Assembly (NCBI RefSeq): GCF_031877795.1
Contig: NC_133934.1
Location: 26,291,716 to 26,355,715, forward strand
Length of the DNA stretch: 64,000 bases
Source of the DNA: Strix aluco
Lineage: Eukaryota; Chordata; Aves; Strigiformes; Strigidae
Direction of reading: 5' to 3'
Each line of letters opens with the position of its first letter. The stretch's first letter is position 1. The notes under the pieces were generated by a model, which worked only from the letters and a program-made list of their open reading frames with translations, was not told the origin of the DNA and did no database searches. Of this stretch, positions 13,701 to 26,807 are shown in pieces. The position numbers and the translations under genes were made by a program.

Positions 13701-16700
13701 ACCCATAGACTCAAATAGGTTTTAAGAAGACACAGATCACATGATAAAAATCACACTCAAATATCTTCTTATGCTCACTACATCTCCTGACTACACAGAC
13801 ATGCAAAACCTCAGTAATCCACGAGCAGAAGCTCTAGTAGGGCTCTGTAAACCAGGGAGCCAGGTAACAAATCTGGTTTTAACAGCTCAGTGACAGGCTG
13901 CATATTGTTCTCTTGGGATTAAACATGGCAGATGATGGAAAATGAGCAGCAGTAAAAACAGGTTTTTCTCAATTCACTCAGGTGAACTAGTTCCTAACTC
14001 TGTAACCCAATATAACCCAATACAAATCTGATCCCTTGCGGTCACTCAATTAGTCAAAAGATGAGAAACAATTCTGGCATGTGTATGAAATGCTTATGTA
14101 AGTTGAATGGCTGGGAAAGGTAATGCCTTTTGCTGAAACAAGAATGTTCCTTCTACCAATTAGCTCCCTCCTGATAACTACACCCTTAAGGGACATAGCA
14201 ACCGTTGGAAAAAAATTGAATGTGAGACATTTCAATCATCAGGTAATTGAAAAAAGAGCAATTATCAGGGACTGGAAATAAACAGTCCTTTACATTCAGA
14301 TTTTCTATTCTGACGTGGAGGAGGAGTTTTGGCGGAAGTTTGTGGAATAATAGCAAAAAGTTGAACCAGGCCTTCCTCCCCTCAAAAAAACCCTCAAAAA
14401 GACTTCTCAAATACACTCAATGGTTTTCAATGGAAGGACCACAGAGTTGATGAGAAAAATCTGAATAGAGAATTAATTCTTAGAATACATTAATTCTTAC
14501 ATACTTAAAGGCAATATTATTAATGGTAGTTTTGGTTTTATTCATATTTTGGAGATCCTTGTATTGTCAAAAATGTTAGTGGAAGATTAATAGTTGACTG
14601 CCTGATCTGACACCTGCTAAAGTCAGCAACAGCCTTTCCATGTTTTTCAGTATATTCTGTAACAGACCCTTAAAAAGAACACAGAGATTAGGTGAGTGAA
14701 ACATCATGGCTTATTCAACAAAAGACGACAAGAGTGAAAAATGATACAAAACTAAATATTTATAGAAATTATTATTTTCTTCCATTTAAATGAAGAGGAT
14801 TATATCTGAACTTTGACATTCTCTGTGCAGTATGTCATCCAAATACAATAAATGGCTTAATGCAAGTGAGCCAAAAAATGAACTAATTTATCTTTTATTG
14901 TCCAAAATGACGTAAAAGTAAATTCCAAGCTTCATGAAAGCTAAAAGGGAGCTAAAAAGGCTCCAAAATTTTTAGTTTTAATACAGTGCAAACTTGTAGG
15001 TAATACAAATAAAAATACTAATTATAAATGCACATGATTTAAAATACAACCATAAACTTTAGTTCCCTCCAAGTACATTTAAAATCTTGAATAGCTTAAA
15101 TTAAAATAATTTAAATTAATAATCCCCAAACCACAAGAACTCTTAATCAATATGAGTATTTGGTTTCTATGAAGCCCCTCATAAGTTCTTGGAACTGGGA
15201 AGCACCAGTGGCTGAATTACAGCAAACCAGTATCCACTTACTGACGTATTTTGAATGCAAACCCAACACAATGCCAAGAAAAAAGAAATAGAATTACTTC
15301 TAGTGGTAAGAGAGAAAAGGGCTTTTCCTCACTTCTTCCCCACGACACTCAAATTTTGCAATTGCAAAAATAAAAAGACCACATTTCAAGTGGCTCTAGA
15401 TCCAATTTGAAGCAGTTCTTCCTTTATTTTTTTAAAAAATTTTTCCAAAAGACATAGCTTTTAGCTCCAGTTCACACTAACACAACAGTGTTTAGATCCT
15501 GCTCCTTTGAAGCTATAGATAAAGTACAGTTTTAACATGCCATCTTGTGGATCAACAGCATCTACCCATCAAGCATACCTGAAACCTGACTGTGTCCTGC
15601 TGCTACTCTTACAAGGGGTGCCATGTTCTGATAGGAGTCTGCAGTTTTTAGCAATGACAGCCACTGCTTTTCGCAATCCCCAGCTGTGAACAAAACATGA
15701 ACAGTCACAGTAAAGGGACACTGCTTTCGGCCTCTGGGAATTTTTTTTGGTGAAGTCACTATGTGAAGTAAAGTCTCTATTTTTTCATGCGCAAACCTAC
15801 TACAGACACACAAACATGCCACTGTGTGGTGAAAACAGGGTTTGAATTTTACTGCATGTTAGCTGCTCCACAAAATCACTGAAGTCCAAGTGAAATAGTA
15901 AACCCAGTGAAACACGGTTTCATCTAGCTAAACAGAGAACTTCTTTTTCCAATACAGTGACCTCAGCCACTGGGATCATTTCAGTCTTCCCATGAAAGAA
16001 GTTAAACTACTTTGCATTTACCGCTCATCACCAATTGCTACTGCGGAGAAGGAAATTCAGATTTCTGCCTACCTTCACAGTAACTCGTTCTTGTGTTAAT
16101 TCCCTTGCTGCTTCTTCAGAGGAGTTTTCTGAAACTCTTCAGATGAGTTTTCAGAATTTGCTACCCAGAGTCCAACAGTCTCACAAACCCTACAACTAGT
16201 CTTGCAATCTCTGCTCAGACAAACTTATTTTTATTAAAGTCAGTAGCGTCTTGCCTGAAAAATGGTTGAATTCCTATCCAGTATGAACAATTTTTCTTCT
16301 TAAGAGTTAAGTGTATTATTTAAGAGTTAGGAAAAAAAAAAAGACAAAGCATACAAATATCAGGAAGATACCAATGATCAGAAAGCTCACTGGTTTGCAA
16401 TTTTTCAGAAGAAATAATGGCATCATTCCTGTCCAAAAGCACTTTCCAACTCCAGAAATGGTGTAATAAAGAGGTAACAAAACAAGAACGACAGGACTAA
16501 TGGCAGGAACACAGTGCAATAATCAATGAAGTCTAGTGTGAATGGCAGATGAAAGTAAATTATTTATATAGGAATAATTAAAATAATTGCCTTTTAGAAT
16601 AACTTTTGAGACAGCTCAAAGCAGAAATAAGTCCTCAGAAAAGACATGAATGAAAAATTAGTAAATTCATGAGCCAGGTCTGGAAAAGACCTCCGTACAA

Positions 16701-19700
16701 AAAATTGTGATGGAAGAAAGCCAGAGAGATGTGTGAAAAAAAACCAGATAAATTAGGTACAAAGATAAGAGAGCAGAAATGGATAATGGTGGCAATGAAA
16801 AGGATAGATAAGTAGGAAAGCAAGGACAAATAACTAACTTGATATGGTCATTTATACCATGGCTAAAAGTAAATTTTAAATGGAATCATAAAGACTGTTG
16901 ATAGAAAATTTTATGTGATAACAAGGGCAGAATATCATCTCTTGTGAAAATAGTTTTTTGCAATTTAGACCAGTTGTAAGCTCTGCTTGTTCTCTCCAAT
17001 TATGCCCGAAGATGACAACACAATGGCATACTCCCGATTGTGCTCTCATGCTTCTGGGTAATAAAATCACTGTTTGAGCTTTCTTGGCAGCCATGTCTGT
17101 CCTGTCCGAAGTATATAAATGATTTAATAAACATGATAAATAAATTGCTGTGGTAGGATAGGCTAGTCCTCAATACAAGCCAGGTTGCAAATTGAATTGT
17201 AGCATTATCCATAGAGTTCAGATTTAAAGATGCAAAAAATGACACCTACATGCATTATTCTCCTACAAGCTGGCCAAGAGAAAGAAGAGAAAAATAAGGG
17301 GAAAAGAAGGGCATACTGATGGATTTAAATTGTCTCTTAAACTACGTTAGCTTCTCTTAGAGGAACAAACAAGGAAAAAGTGAATACTGCCTTCCCCACT
17401 CCTACATTTTCTATAAGCTTATGCAGAATTAAAATAAATGATTGTTCATACAAGGACAGAATAACGATCCGTGATAAAAATATGGAGTTTGGTCCTGTGA
17501 GGTGACAAGTAATTTTCTCTCCCACAGCAAACGAGACAGAAGGATGGTTGGTACCTTTCAGAATAATATTTCTAGGTTACAGACCAACTCTTAAAACCCA
17601 GAACCATCGGCCAGTTATGACAGAGGGAGAACATTAACTTTCATACTGAAAGACATGAAATTTTATGGAGAAAGATGCAGCAGATAAACAAGTCAGAGGG
17701 GCCACTGTGCAAATAGGAGCCCTGATTTGGGCAAGAACTCATTCTTTCCTTTATTTTCTTATTTCTCCTGGGATTGCTGTTTCACCTCAGCATCACACAG
17801 ATTGCCCTTTTCCACACTTCCCTCACTTTCCTACAATTGCATGACTTTCCTTGGTACTTCATTTTATAATTTTGCTGGCCTTGAGGACCTGGGATATCAC
17901 TGGCATCCTACTTTTAGTGAATGCAAAGCAGAATGAATTAGCAGGACAGGGAGAGTCAGGGGAAAGAAGATGAAGCAGTGTGATAGTCAGGATCATTACA
18001 AGGAGCTCACAGCACCTCTGACTACATGGAAGACTGGACAACAAATGCCTACGAGATAGAATGTTGCACGGTATTACTACAGAGGCATCTGAAAACATTC
18101 ATAAACATACACATCTCCCAAGAGAGCATTAGCAAAAATAGCTAAAATACAAAACCAGAATTCATGTGGGGTTTTTGACCAAACAGTTGAGTACCTTCTG
18201 AAAAATTATGTATATTAGCAAATCAAAAGGATACTCCCACATATATAGCCTCAAGGAAAAGGCTTAGAAGTAGGAGTTCCAACAGATAAGGACAGTTTGC
18301 TCTAAGTGTTGATTACATCCACATGTGGCCTGGGAAAAAAAGCACCATTTTCTCCTTTTTCCTCAAATGAGATGGCTACAACACAGGTCTGATCATCAAA
18401 CACAGTTCAACCATTCATAATACAAGTCATAGCTATTAATTACTTCTGGAATATCAAGCTGACAGAATGTTCAATGCATAATTTTCCACACTGCTTGCAA
18501 TAGTGTCACACATGCTTTGAGATAGGCATGAGGCATGACTGAGATTTTCTTTTTTCATATATACTGGTTAAGAAGCAGCAGCTTCCAGCATACTACAAAG
18601 CTCAGGAATGGAGAATGCAAAGAATGACAGACACACTCAACTTTCAGTTAAGTCCTGATACCTAACCCCTTATAGAAAAAATGGTCTCTATGGGACATAG
18701 ATCTGAGTGAACATAATTTTTCATGGCTTTTCTTTTTTTTTTTTTAAACATCCACTTACCTGTCTAGAAAATAGTCTCCATTTATACTGCTTGATCTAGA
18801 ACTAGTTTCTAGGTTAGTGCATTAGTAGTGCATGAATTCTGTTTTGGGGCCTTAACCTGTGCAACACCAACACCTTGAGCACCCAGTGAAGGTGGGGAAA
18901 TGGAAGTCAGTGGAGCAAGAGCGCTCAGAAACAGGTTCCCACGCTGCCACTCCAATCTTGTGTATTGTTCTTTTGGCCTAGTGCCTCAGGAGGTGCATCT
19001 TTTCCCATGCATCTCAGAAGGATGATAGCTTCTTTGTCCTAATAAGCAACCTAAGTTTCAGCTGTTGGTAAAGGCCCTTTTTGAACCACGTTGAATGTCA
19101 AGAAATTGGGAATTGAAGGCACAGGTCTGGAAAAAAAGGGGTGACTGAGAGCAAAATGCAATTTCCTACTCTTGGGGTGGTTGGCTAAGAAGGGCTATAG
19201 ACTAGAAACAGTAGCAACTGATATTAAAAAAACAATAAAAATGAGAAGGCAAATGCTGTGGTACACGCGTAAGCAGTCTCCAGGGCAACCTCCATATTTA
19301 GAAGGTCACTTTAAATTATCACGGATGTATTTGGTATAGTTCTGCTGTGCTTTCAGTAGAAGGCCATGTCAGTAGGGTAACTCACTTTTGCTGGTTGCTT
19401 GAGGGACTATTTAAGTCAGGCTTAGCTGTGCTGACATCTTGAGAGCTTTTCAACCATTTGCAGCACAACAACACAGATCTATTTCAGTCATCTGTGTTTA
19501 TTCTGTGCTGTTTGCACAAAGTCTCCCTCAGCCAAGATTCATGGCTATGCTGGATACTATTTCAGACTATGTCAGTTTATAATAGTAAGATTCTAAAATG
19601 ACCTGGCCAAGAGAATTATGTGGAAACCTGGCTGACAAAAGTGTGTTTGAACCAATTGTGTTGAAATAGTTTTGAGAATTTGCAACCTTTGCTATAAAAA

Positions 19701-22054
19701 ACTAGTGACACCTCAAAATACAAGAGAGATTAAAATAAAGAATGATTTGCTTTGTATTCCCCAGAGTTTTTGAGACATTCAAGTCTTCTGATATAGCAAC
19801 ATAACTAGACATGGGCCATTACTTTGCAATTAGCTACAGAAGAACAAAACACAAGGTTGTAATTCCCATAGAGGTTTGTACGGCCATCAAATCTCTACAG
19901 TAGAACTGCTGGCAGTTCATCAGAATAGGTCCTTTTGTATTACAGAATTAGAAATGTTTTGTGTTAAAGAACATATTGCTCATTTTCATAGAAACTAGTA
20001 TGACACAATTCTGAAGTCACAGTTGCTATAAAGCAAATAATACTGTATCAGAAGGGGAAAAAAAAGGACGTTTACATGATATAAAGTTATGTGTGTTAGT
20101 GGCTTGCTTTGACATTTCTGGCCACTCTAAGTAGTCATACACAGATCTCAGGCTTCACGGAAGATGCTCTATGTATGATTATTCCCTGTCACCACATACA
20201 CTGTGTTTTCAGTCTAGTTTTCAGACTTGAACTGAGCCTTGGGCTAAGATACTCCATGGATCAGCCATCCTTACTCAGAAAGCATCGAAGTCCAGAAGAG
20301 TAACATAGTGCAATCAGATTTTTATTTTACAAAAAAAGGGAAAAAAAGGGAAATAAAAAAGGTTCAAATATAACATCATTCTTATCTAGAGATTTGCTAT
20401 CTTCTGCCACAACTAAGACAGGAACCATTTCCTCTGGATTCCACAGAATGTCCTTCATCGTGACTCTTTCAAAAAACTGGCCTCTTGTCTGACAGAGTTC
20501 CCCCCCCTTAAAGTACTTGATGTAGGTTGTTGTTCTTCATTCTTGAACTTTGGCTCTTCTTGTCAAAATAAGTTTTGCAGATGGAGGAGACTGAACAAGA
20601 GATATAGTCATACAAGCTAACAGACCTGTCATTGTCTTCTGACAGCTCTTGTGCATCTGCAGAGGATGGAGAGTCTTGTGATATTTTTACTCTATGCTTA
20701 CTTCCTCTTATGGAAGTTTCCAATTATCCGCTATATCCATAGAGTAAATAGTGAGCCCAACATACAATAGTCAAATTGTTACACAACACCACCAAATCAT
20801 AACAGAAGTTGTCATGGGTATTACATACTAGAAGTTATATTTATGAAGTCACAGCCAAAGACTTTAGATTTCTATTGTTTCCTAGGAATATTTGGAAATC
20901 ATAGTATTTTCTTATTATTTACAGTGGCCATACTACAGTTTTCCATGTGCAAAATTCTTGTATTTTGACACCAAGGAGAACCCTGAAAAATCCACTTCAG
21001 GAAAATGATAGAACATACAGCATATGAGAATTCAATGCCACTAAAGTATCTATATATAAAGTCTCAGAACTGTGGGTATGAACGATATCTCCCAGTTAAC
21101 CTCATAAGCAGCAAAAAAATCTTTTAAAAATATCACGTGTATTAGAGATATACAGTTCACTGTCTATAAAATCTTCATGGTATTATGGATTAAGAAGAAA
21201 AAAACCCAATGAAACAAACCCCTGCTTAGTCAAGCAAAACAAAGGACAGAAAAACAATCAAGCCACATAGCTTAGTAAGAGTTAGGCTTTTTAAAAACAA
21301 ACAGCTTGCTTGTTTGTAATTTTCAGTGGTGTTGCTAATAGCAGAAAGGAAGAAGAGTTTAAATGACAATAGCTTTTTTTCATTGTATAAGCATTCATTG
21401 TAATGACAAGATGAACTGAAGTCTGCACTTCCGAGATTTAAACTATATGCTATATATAAAAAAATATAATGTATTCATCCACAAATTGTATTTTAAATGC
21501 CAAATACATTCTCTAAGAATTTCAAAGTAAATACACCAATTAAATTAGAATATAAAAGTAACATGTTGGGAATTAAAACGAGAACTTCAGGTTGTCAAGT
21601 CAGACTTTTTGATGTCCTTCTGACCTCAGCACAGCAGCGTCATTCAAATTTCCCATACAGCTCTTAACAGAAATTCTGCATATTTGAATACGTATTTTTA
21701 ACTCTACATGTAATAGCCGTAACTGAATACACCATGTCTTCTTCATTAGCAGAAGCCTGAATTCTTATCAGTGTTGTTCTATACAGGTATAAACAAATTA
21801 GTCTGTAAAATTAGTTTAGTTTTAACGTGAATGCAAGTTATTAAAGTCTACATCAATCATTGGGTTTTTGCACAATGTCATTACTGGACTGAAGAAACCT
21901 AAGAGTACATTTCCACATGGGGCATCTCTTATAATTACATTGTTATTCTGTTAAATTTGATCTTAACTCTGAACTTCTGGATTTACAATGCTCGGTCTGG
22001 AGATAATTAAAACCATCTTGTTATCCAATTTGCTTCAAAATCCTGATAAGTAGT

Positions 22055-22947
22055 TGTAAGAGTCGGTCAGAAGATCAGCATTGTCTCAACATTGTCATCA
22101 GGGACATGGAGAGTGAGGTACCCGACAACGGCCTGTTTGGAACACAGTTGCCGATCCCTGGAGTGGAATGCGGTGCAAAGGCTTCTGAATACAGAACTGT
22201 GTGGCACAGCGAGTGCTGTGCTCTTCTCCTGAGTACTGAACCGTGTGGTGCAGGGAGTGCAGTGCTGTTCTTCGGTACCTGAGCCGTGTAGTACAAAGAG
22301 TGCTGTGCTACTGCTCAGTACCTGGGCCTAGCCAGAGCTGTCAGAGATAACCACATAGCCACTGTCAGAAAAGATGGATCGCAACTGTTGCCATAACACT
22401 GATGAAGAAATCATGAACTTTAGATGAACTTTGCTTCATTATAATACCAAAACACACCTCCTGGTCGAAGGCTACCCGCCTCCAAGACTGACCACACCTC
22501 GGACACTCCCCCTGCGCATGCATGATGGCCTTGCTCGAGAAGGGTGGAGATATGATAATTGAATTCTAAGAAGGGCAGAGACCCCTGAGGCAGATGTGGA
22601 GCAAGGTGTGTTACTAAGCATAAAAGATGACTTCTGGACAACGAAAATTGGAAGCTTCCCCACCAAGGATCACGACAATTGACGCAGCATCAGCTGGACC
22701 CGGGACCGTTAGGACATCGTGAGATCAGTGGTGGTAGCTATAACCCCTCTCCCTCCTCTCTCTAAACTTAACTTTACTTCCTCCTTTCTTTCACCCATCT
22801 CTAACTATCGCGTGCCGCTTCACGGGCAACACAATAAAGTTTCACTGTTTGATTACTGCTATCCCTTTTGGTGTTGGTTGCCTTAATTTTGCACTTTCGA
22901 GATTGTGGTAAACGAACCATCATGAGTCCACCGAGTGGACTGTGACA
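22055..22947 (+). mobile_element. Solo LTR with perfect 5-bp target duplication, 893 bp
   Basis: Starts TGTAAGAG and ends TGTGACA. The flanks are identical GTAGT at 22050-22054 and 22948-22952, which fixes both ends to the base. A TATA-like ATAAAAG lies at 22620-22626 and AATAAA at 22833-22838, so the U3-R-U5 direction is plus, antisense to SMIM14. No retroviral genes adjoin it, which means a solo LTR left by recombination. The 5-bp duplication fits ERVL-like or some class I avian elements and argues against a 6-bp alpharetroviral insertion. The family is not recognised further. The U3 holds a three-copy repeat of about 44 bp. Confidence 0.92.
22186..22320 (+). repeat. Three diverged copies of a ~44-bp unit within the LTR U3
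   Basis: Anchors CTGTGTGG (22197), CCGTGTGG (22241) and CCGTGTAG (22284) are spaced 44 and 43 bp apart. Each is followed by a GAGTGC(T/A)GTGCT-like core and GTAC. Repeated U3 blocks of this sort are typical of LTR enhancers. Confidence 0.8.
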
Positions 22948-24344
22948 GTAGTCCCAGCTATAACACCATTCAAATGTGCTCTGGTGTGTTTTATACCTAT
23001 CTAGGTTAAAAAGAATCAACAATTAAGTAGGTATAGGGAACCATTCTGGTTGGTTATTATCCAAGCATGCTTGGATATTTTTTCTCCTCCTCAGGATGAA
23101 CAACTACAGAATGCCTAGCTTTCTTATAACACAATGGTTTTGGAGTAAAGGTTTTGAGGATCCAACTTTCAGAGTTAGTGGGCAGCCAGTCTCCATTCAG
23201 ACTTGTGGGGTTCAGCAACTCTGAGAACCAGTGTCCAAGGGTTCCTTTTAAAACAAATAGTAAAATTCCCGTTTGCTTATGTTGTGTAAGATTGAGTGAC
23301 AAAACAGCAGCTTAGAAAGCAAACTCTTACTGAAGCTTAAAAATTACGTATGTAATAATGGAAGTTCAGCAAGTCTCTGGCTAAAATCATGCAACAGGTT
23401 ACTTGAGGATAGTCTGGCTGCTGACTGTGATTTTTCAGACTTTTCCTTTCTAGATTCTGACAAATTATCCTAGCTAGTGATTAGTTCTTATAAATATTTA
23501 GGAGCATCTGTTTTGCTTTTTAGGATAGATGAAATCTGGCATTTCCCCTTACTCCTCACAGTTTCAAGTGCTAATTGGTATGAATTGGAAGCTGGACACT
23601 GAGCAATAAACTCCATTCCTGCAACTACACGTGAACACCGTTAGACCAGTCTTGGCGACTGCCCAAGAGTGTGCACCTATGATGTGCTCTATTTACATTC
23701 ACAATACAGGAACTAGTGTGCGCCTCCAGATGATCCATTTGCACCCACCTTACACTGTACAGAGAAGCCCAGGAACAAAATCTCACAGATCTTTGCAGCA
23801 CTTCTTCTGACTCTGGACACAACTCACCTACATCATTCATACCTAGAATCCTCCAGCCACAACACAAAGAGAACTGGCTGACTGCTGACACTGCCTGTTA
23901 GTATCTTCTAACAAAAAAGTAAAAGATAAAAAATGCTGAATGAGGGATTAAAGTCTGAACTGTACTGGTTCAGATTTGCATCTGACAAGTCTCAAAAGGC
24001 AGCCAACATGCATCCTCCTTTCTCCCTCCCAACTTCCTCTGTCACCACTTTAGCATGTGTCTAGAAGCCTCAAGGTCCAGAATCAACATGACTGTGGGAT
24101 ATGGCACAAATGTCGTGTTGAGGACAAGAAGAAAATCCTTCTTGGGAAAGAACATGTGTATGAGCGTCCATATGGGGGTAGCAGGGAGACCTCAAAATAT
24201 TTTGAAATTGTGCCTCTGGGAAGCACGAGCTAGGAGGGCTGGGCCCTGATGTAAAGGCTCCACAGAAGAGACAACTGTTCTCCACAGAAGCCTCAATTTT
24301 CTACACCCTTGTGCCAACAGCACTGACCTTTAAACAGTGCACAA

Positions 24345-24872
24345 GTAGACTGAAGGATGTGATTACACCCCTGTACTCAGCACTTTAAACCCATATCTGG
24401 AATACTGCATCCAGTCTTGAGTCCCCTACACAGGACACATTTACAGACTGAAGTGAATTCAGCAGGGTGTCACCAGGGGCTGAAGCACTTGTCCTGTAAG
24501 GAGAGGCTAGGGGAGCTGGGCTTGTTCCGCCCAGAAAAGGGATGGTTTTGAGTGGATCCAACAGCAGCCCCCCAGTACTTACAAGGAAGTTACTGAGAGG
24601 ACAGAGATGGGCTCTTCACAGCGCTGTACGGCAGAGGGTATGATACATTCAACCAAAACAGTGGATGGAAAAAATTTCTACCAAAAGGACTGTCAAACAT
24701 TGGAGCAGGTTGCTCCAAGAGGCTATGGAATTGCTATCCTTGAAGATTTTCAAGACTCATCTGGAATAAAAGCCCTGAATGACCTGGTCAGAATTCACTG
24801 TGGAACTTGCTCTGAGCAGGAGGTTGGCCTAGATGACCTTCTGAAGCCCCTTCCACCCTGAACAGTCCTGGT
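24345..24872 (+). mobile_element. CR1 LINE 3' fragment, 5'-truncated
   Basis: Matches the CR1 3' region in order: GGAATACTGCATCCAGT, a GGAGAGGCTAGGGGAGCTGG block, GCAGGTTGCTCCAAGAGGC, GAGGTTGGCCTAGATGACCT and CCCTTCCACCC. No intact reverse transcriptase frame is present. The 5' boundary is approximate because CR1 copies truncate without target duplications. It is well diverged and antisense to SMIM14. Confidence 0.88.
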
Positions 24873-26684
24873 AACACCAGCGAATGGGCACACATTCGTT
24901 TCACCTCTTGCACCTTCATCCCCCAAACAAGCCTGTTGCCTGTTCAGCAATAAACGTGAGTCAACCTCTAATGACTTGTATCAAAAGAGCAATGGCTGCA
25001 CCACACCTGGGAACTACCAAAGGGAAATTCTGTCAGGCCCGTAAAGCACATGGAATTGGCTATGCAGACATGCTCTATTTGTCCAATGTCATTTTGGACT
25101 TTGGTGCAGCTGGCCACTACATGGATCTGGGCTGTCTGGCAACTCCAGCTTTGATGCTTAGCCCAAGGGTCTCATGGTCTGTGAGATGACACATACTTGC
25201 CATTTCCTCTGGTTGATGTGGGGGACCATTTTGCCTTCTGCTGAAATCACTGATGTAGCCCTCCCATTGAGAGAACCCGGTCTGGGGTATTTTGTCTCCC
25301 AGTGTGGCCTGTGTGTTTTTGAGGAGGCATTCCATGTGCACAGGCCCAGGGGTGCAATGTGAGAACATGATGGCACAGGTTCTGCAGTGCTGCGTTATGG
25401 ACATGTGTGGTGAACTCTGCTTACTCTGAGCAGAGTAAATCTGGAAAATGGGGTCAGTCAAGCTCCCTGAGAGCACACACAGGTACAGCATCTGCCTGGC
25501 TTTAGGTTCTTCCCCTGACACTCCAGATGAGATAGCGTAATAATGCACTCCAAGGCTGATAAAAGGTGGACGCTCAGGATTTTATATTCAGGGTGAAGCA
25601 GGACTACATGAGCATAACCTACATTTGCAAGAACAAGCTATATATACTCCTTACAAAGTGCTGTTTAAAACAAGTTTGTTCTTTTGTGGATGTATGCACG
25701 TGGAAGTGGTTTTATTTTAAGGGCAAGCACATAAATTGATTCTTTATTCCTAGACATACATTCTTTGGGGACTTATACATTAGCCCTACTCTTATCATAG
25801 GCTAGTGAATGACATGTTTTCCTGATAGCCTTCCTAAAATACTGATAAGAAACCTCTTGAAGAAGGGCCTGATCCTAGAGAGGATGCTCTTCACACATAC
25901 TGCCTTGCATAGTTATATACTCAGTACCTTAGGCCCTAAAAAACAAAATTGGATAAAAACAAATTCATGAAAATCAACAAGGGGAAGTGTATGAAATGAA
26001 GCTGATGTACAATGTGATCTTAGAAAAGTTTAACTAAATTAGAGTTCTAATCAAGTTCACCTAATTGCTCACAGTTCACAATTATTAGTGTTATTTAAAA
26101 AAAATATATACTTTTACTTAGGAAAAAAATAGCACTTTGTAGGTTTTTCTTCAATGGACAGTGAACTAAGTTCCATACAGAAGCAAAGAATCATTGCTAT
26201 TTTACAGGTGACAGTTACAGCAATGCAAAATAACTTGCTTGAAGTTGCTCAACCATATCAATGACGTAGCAAGAAAGAGAATTCATAACTCAAAATCACT
26301 GGATACTCAACTTCAGAATTTTTTAAAGCTTAGTTTTAAAAATTTGACATTATTATCTTGCCATATAAGTACATGGAACTTCATTATGTGTGGTATCACC
26401 TTGAACTTGAAGAGTTTGCAGAGAAGAGTTTGGTTTTAGGCAGACTAAAAAAGGGTTACAAAGAAACATTTCAATAGAAACACTGTCAATGCTGTCAAAA
26501 TGCAGCCCTGGGAAATAAACAGCAAGCTATCATTTTTATTAACTATTCAAAAGTTCATCAGAAAGTCAGATACACAGGTTCTAACTATTCACACAACTGA
26601 ATAAGCAGAATCAAAAGCATCAGTAACTGCAAATCTGCAAGAGCTGAAATAATGTCTGAATGACCACCCTTCCAAATATCGTCA

Positions 26685-26807
<123 letters not shown>

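Noticed and set aside
24607..24861. 84-codon frame reading GLDDLLKPLPP at its end
   Set aside because: It is a translation of the CR1 3' untranslated consensus, not a protein gene.
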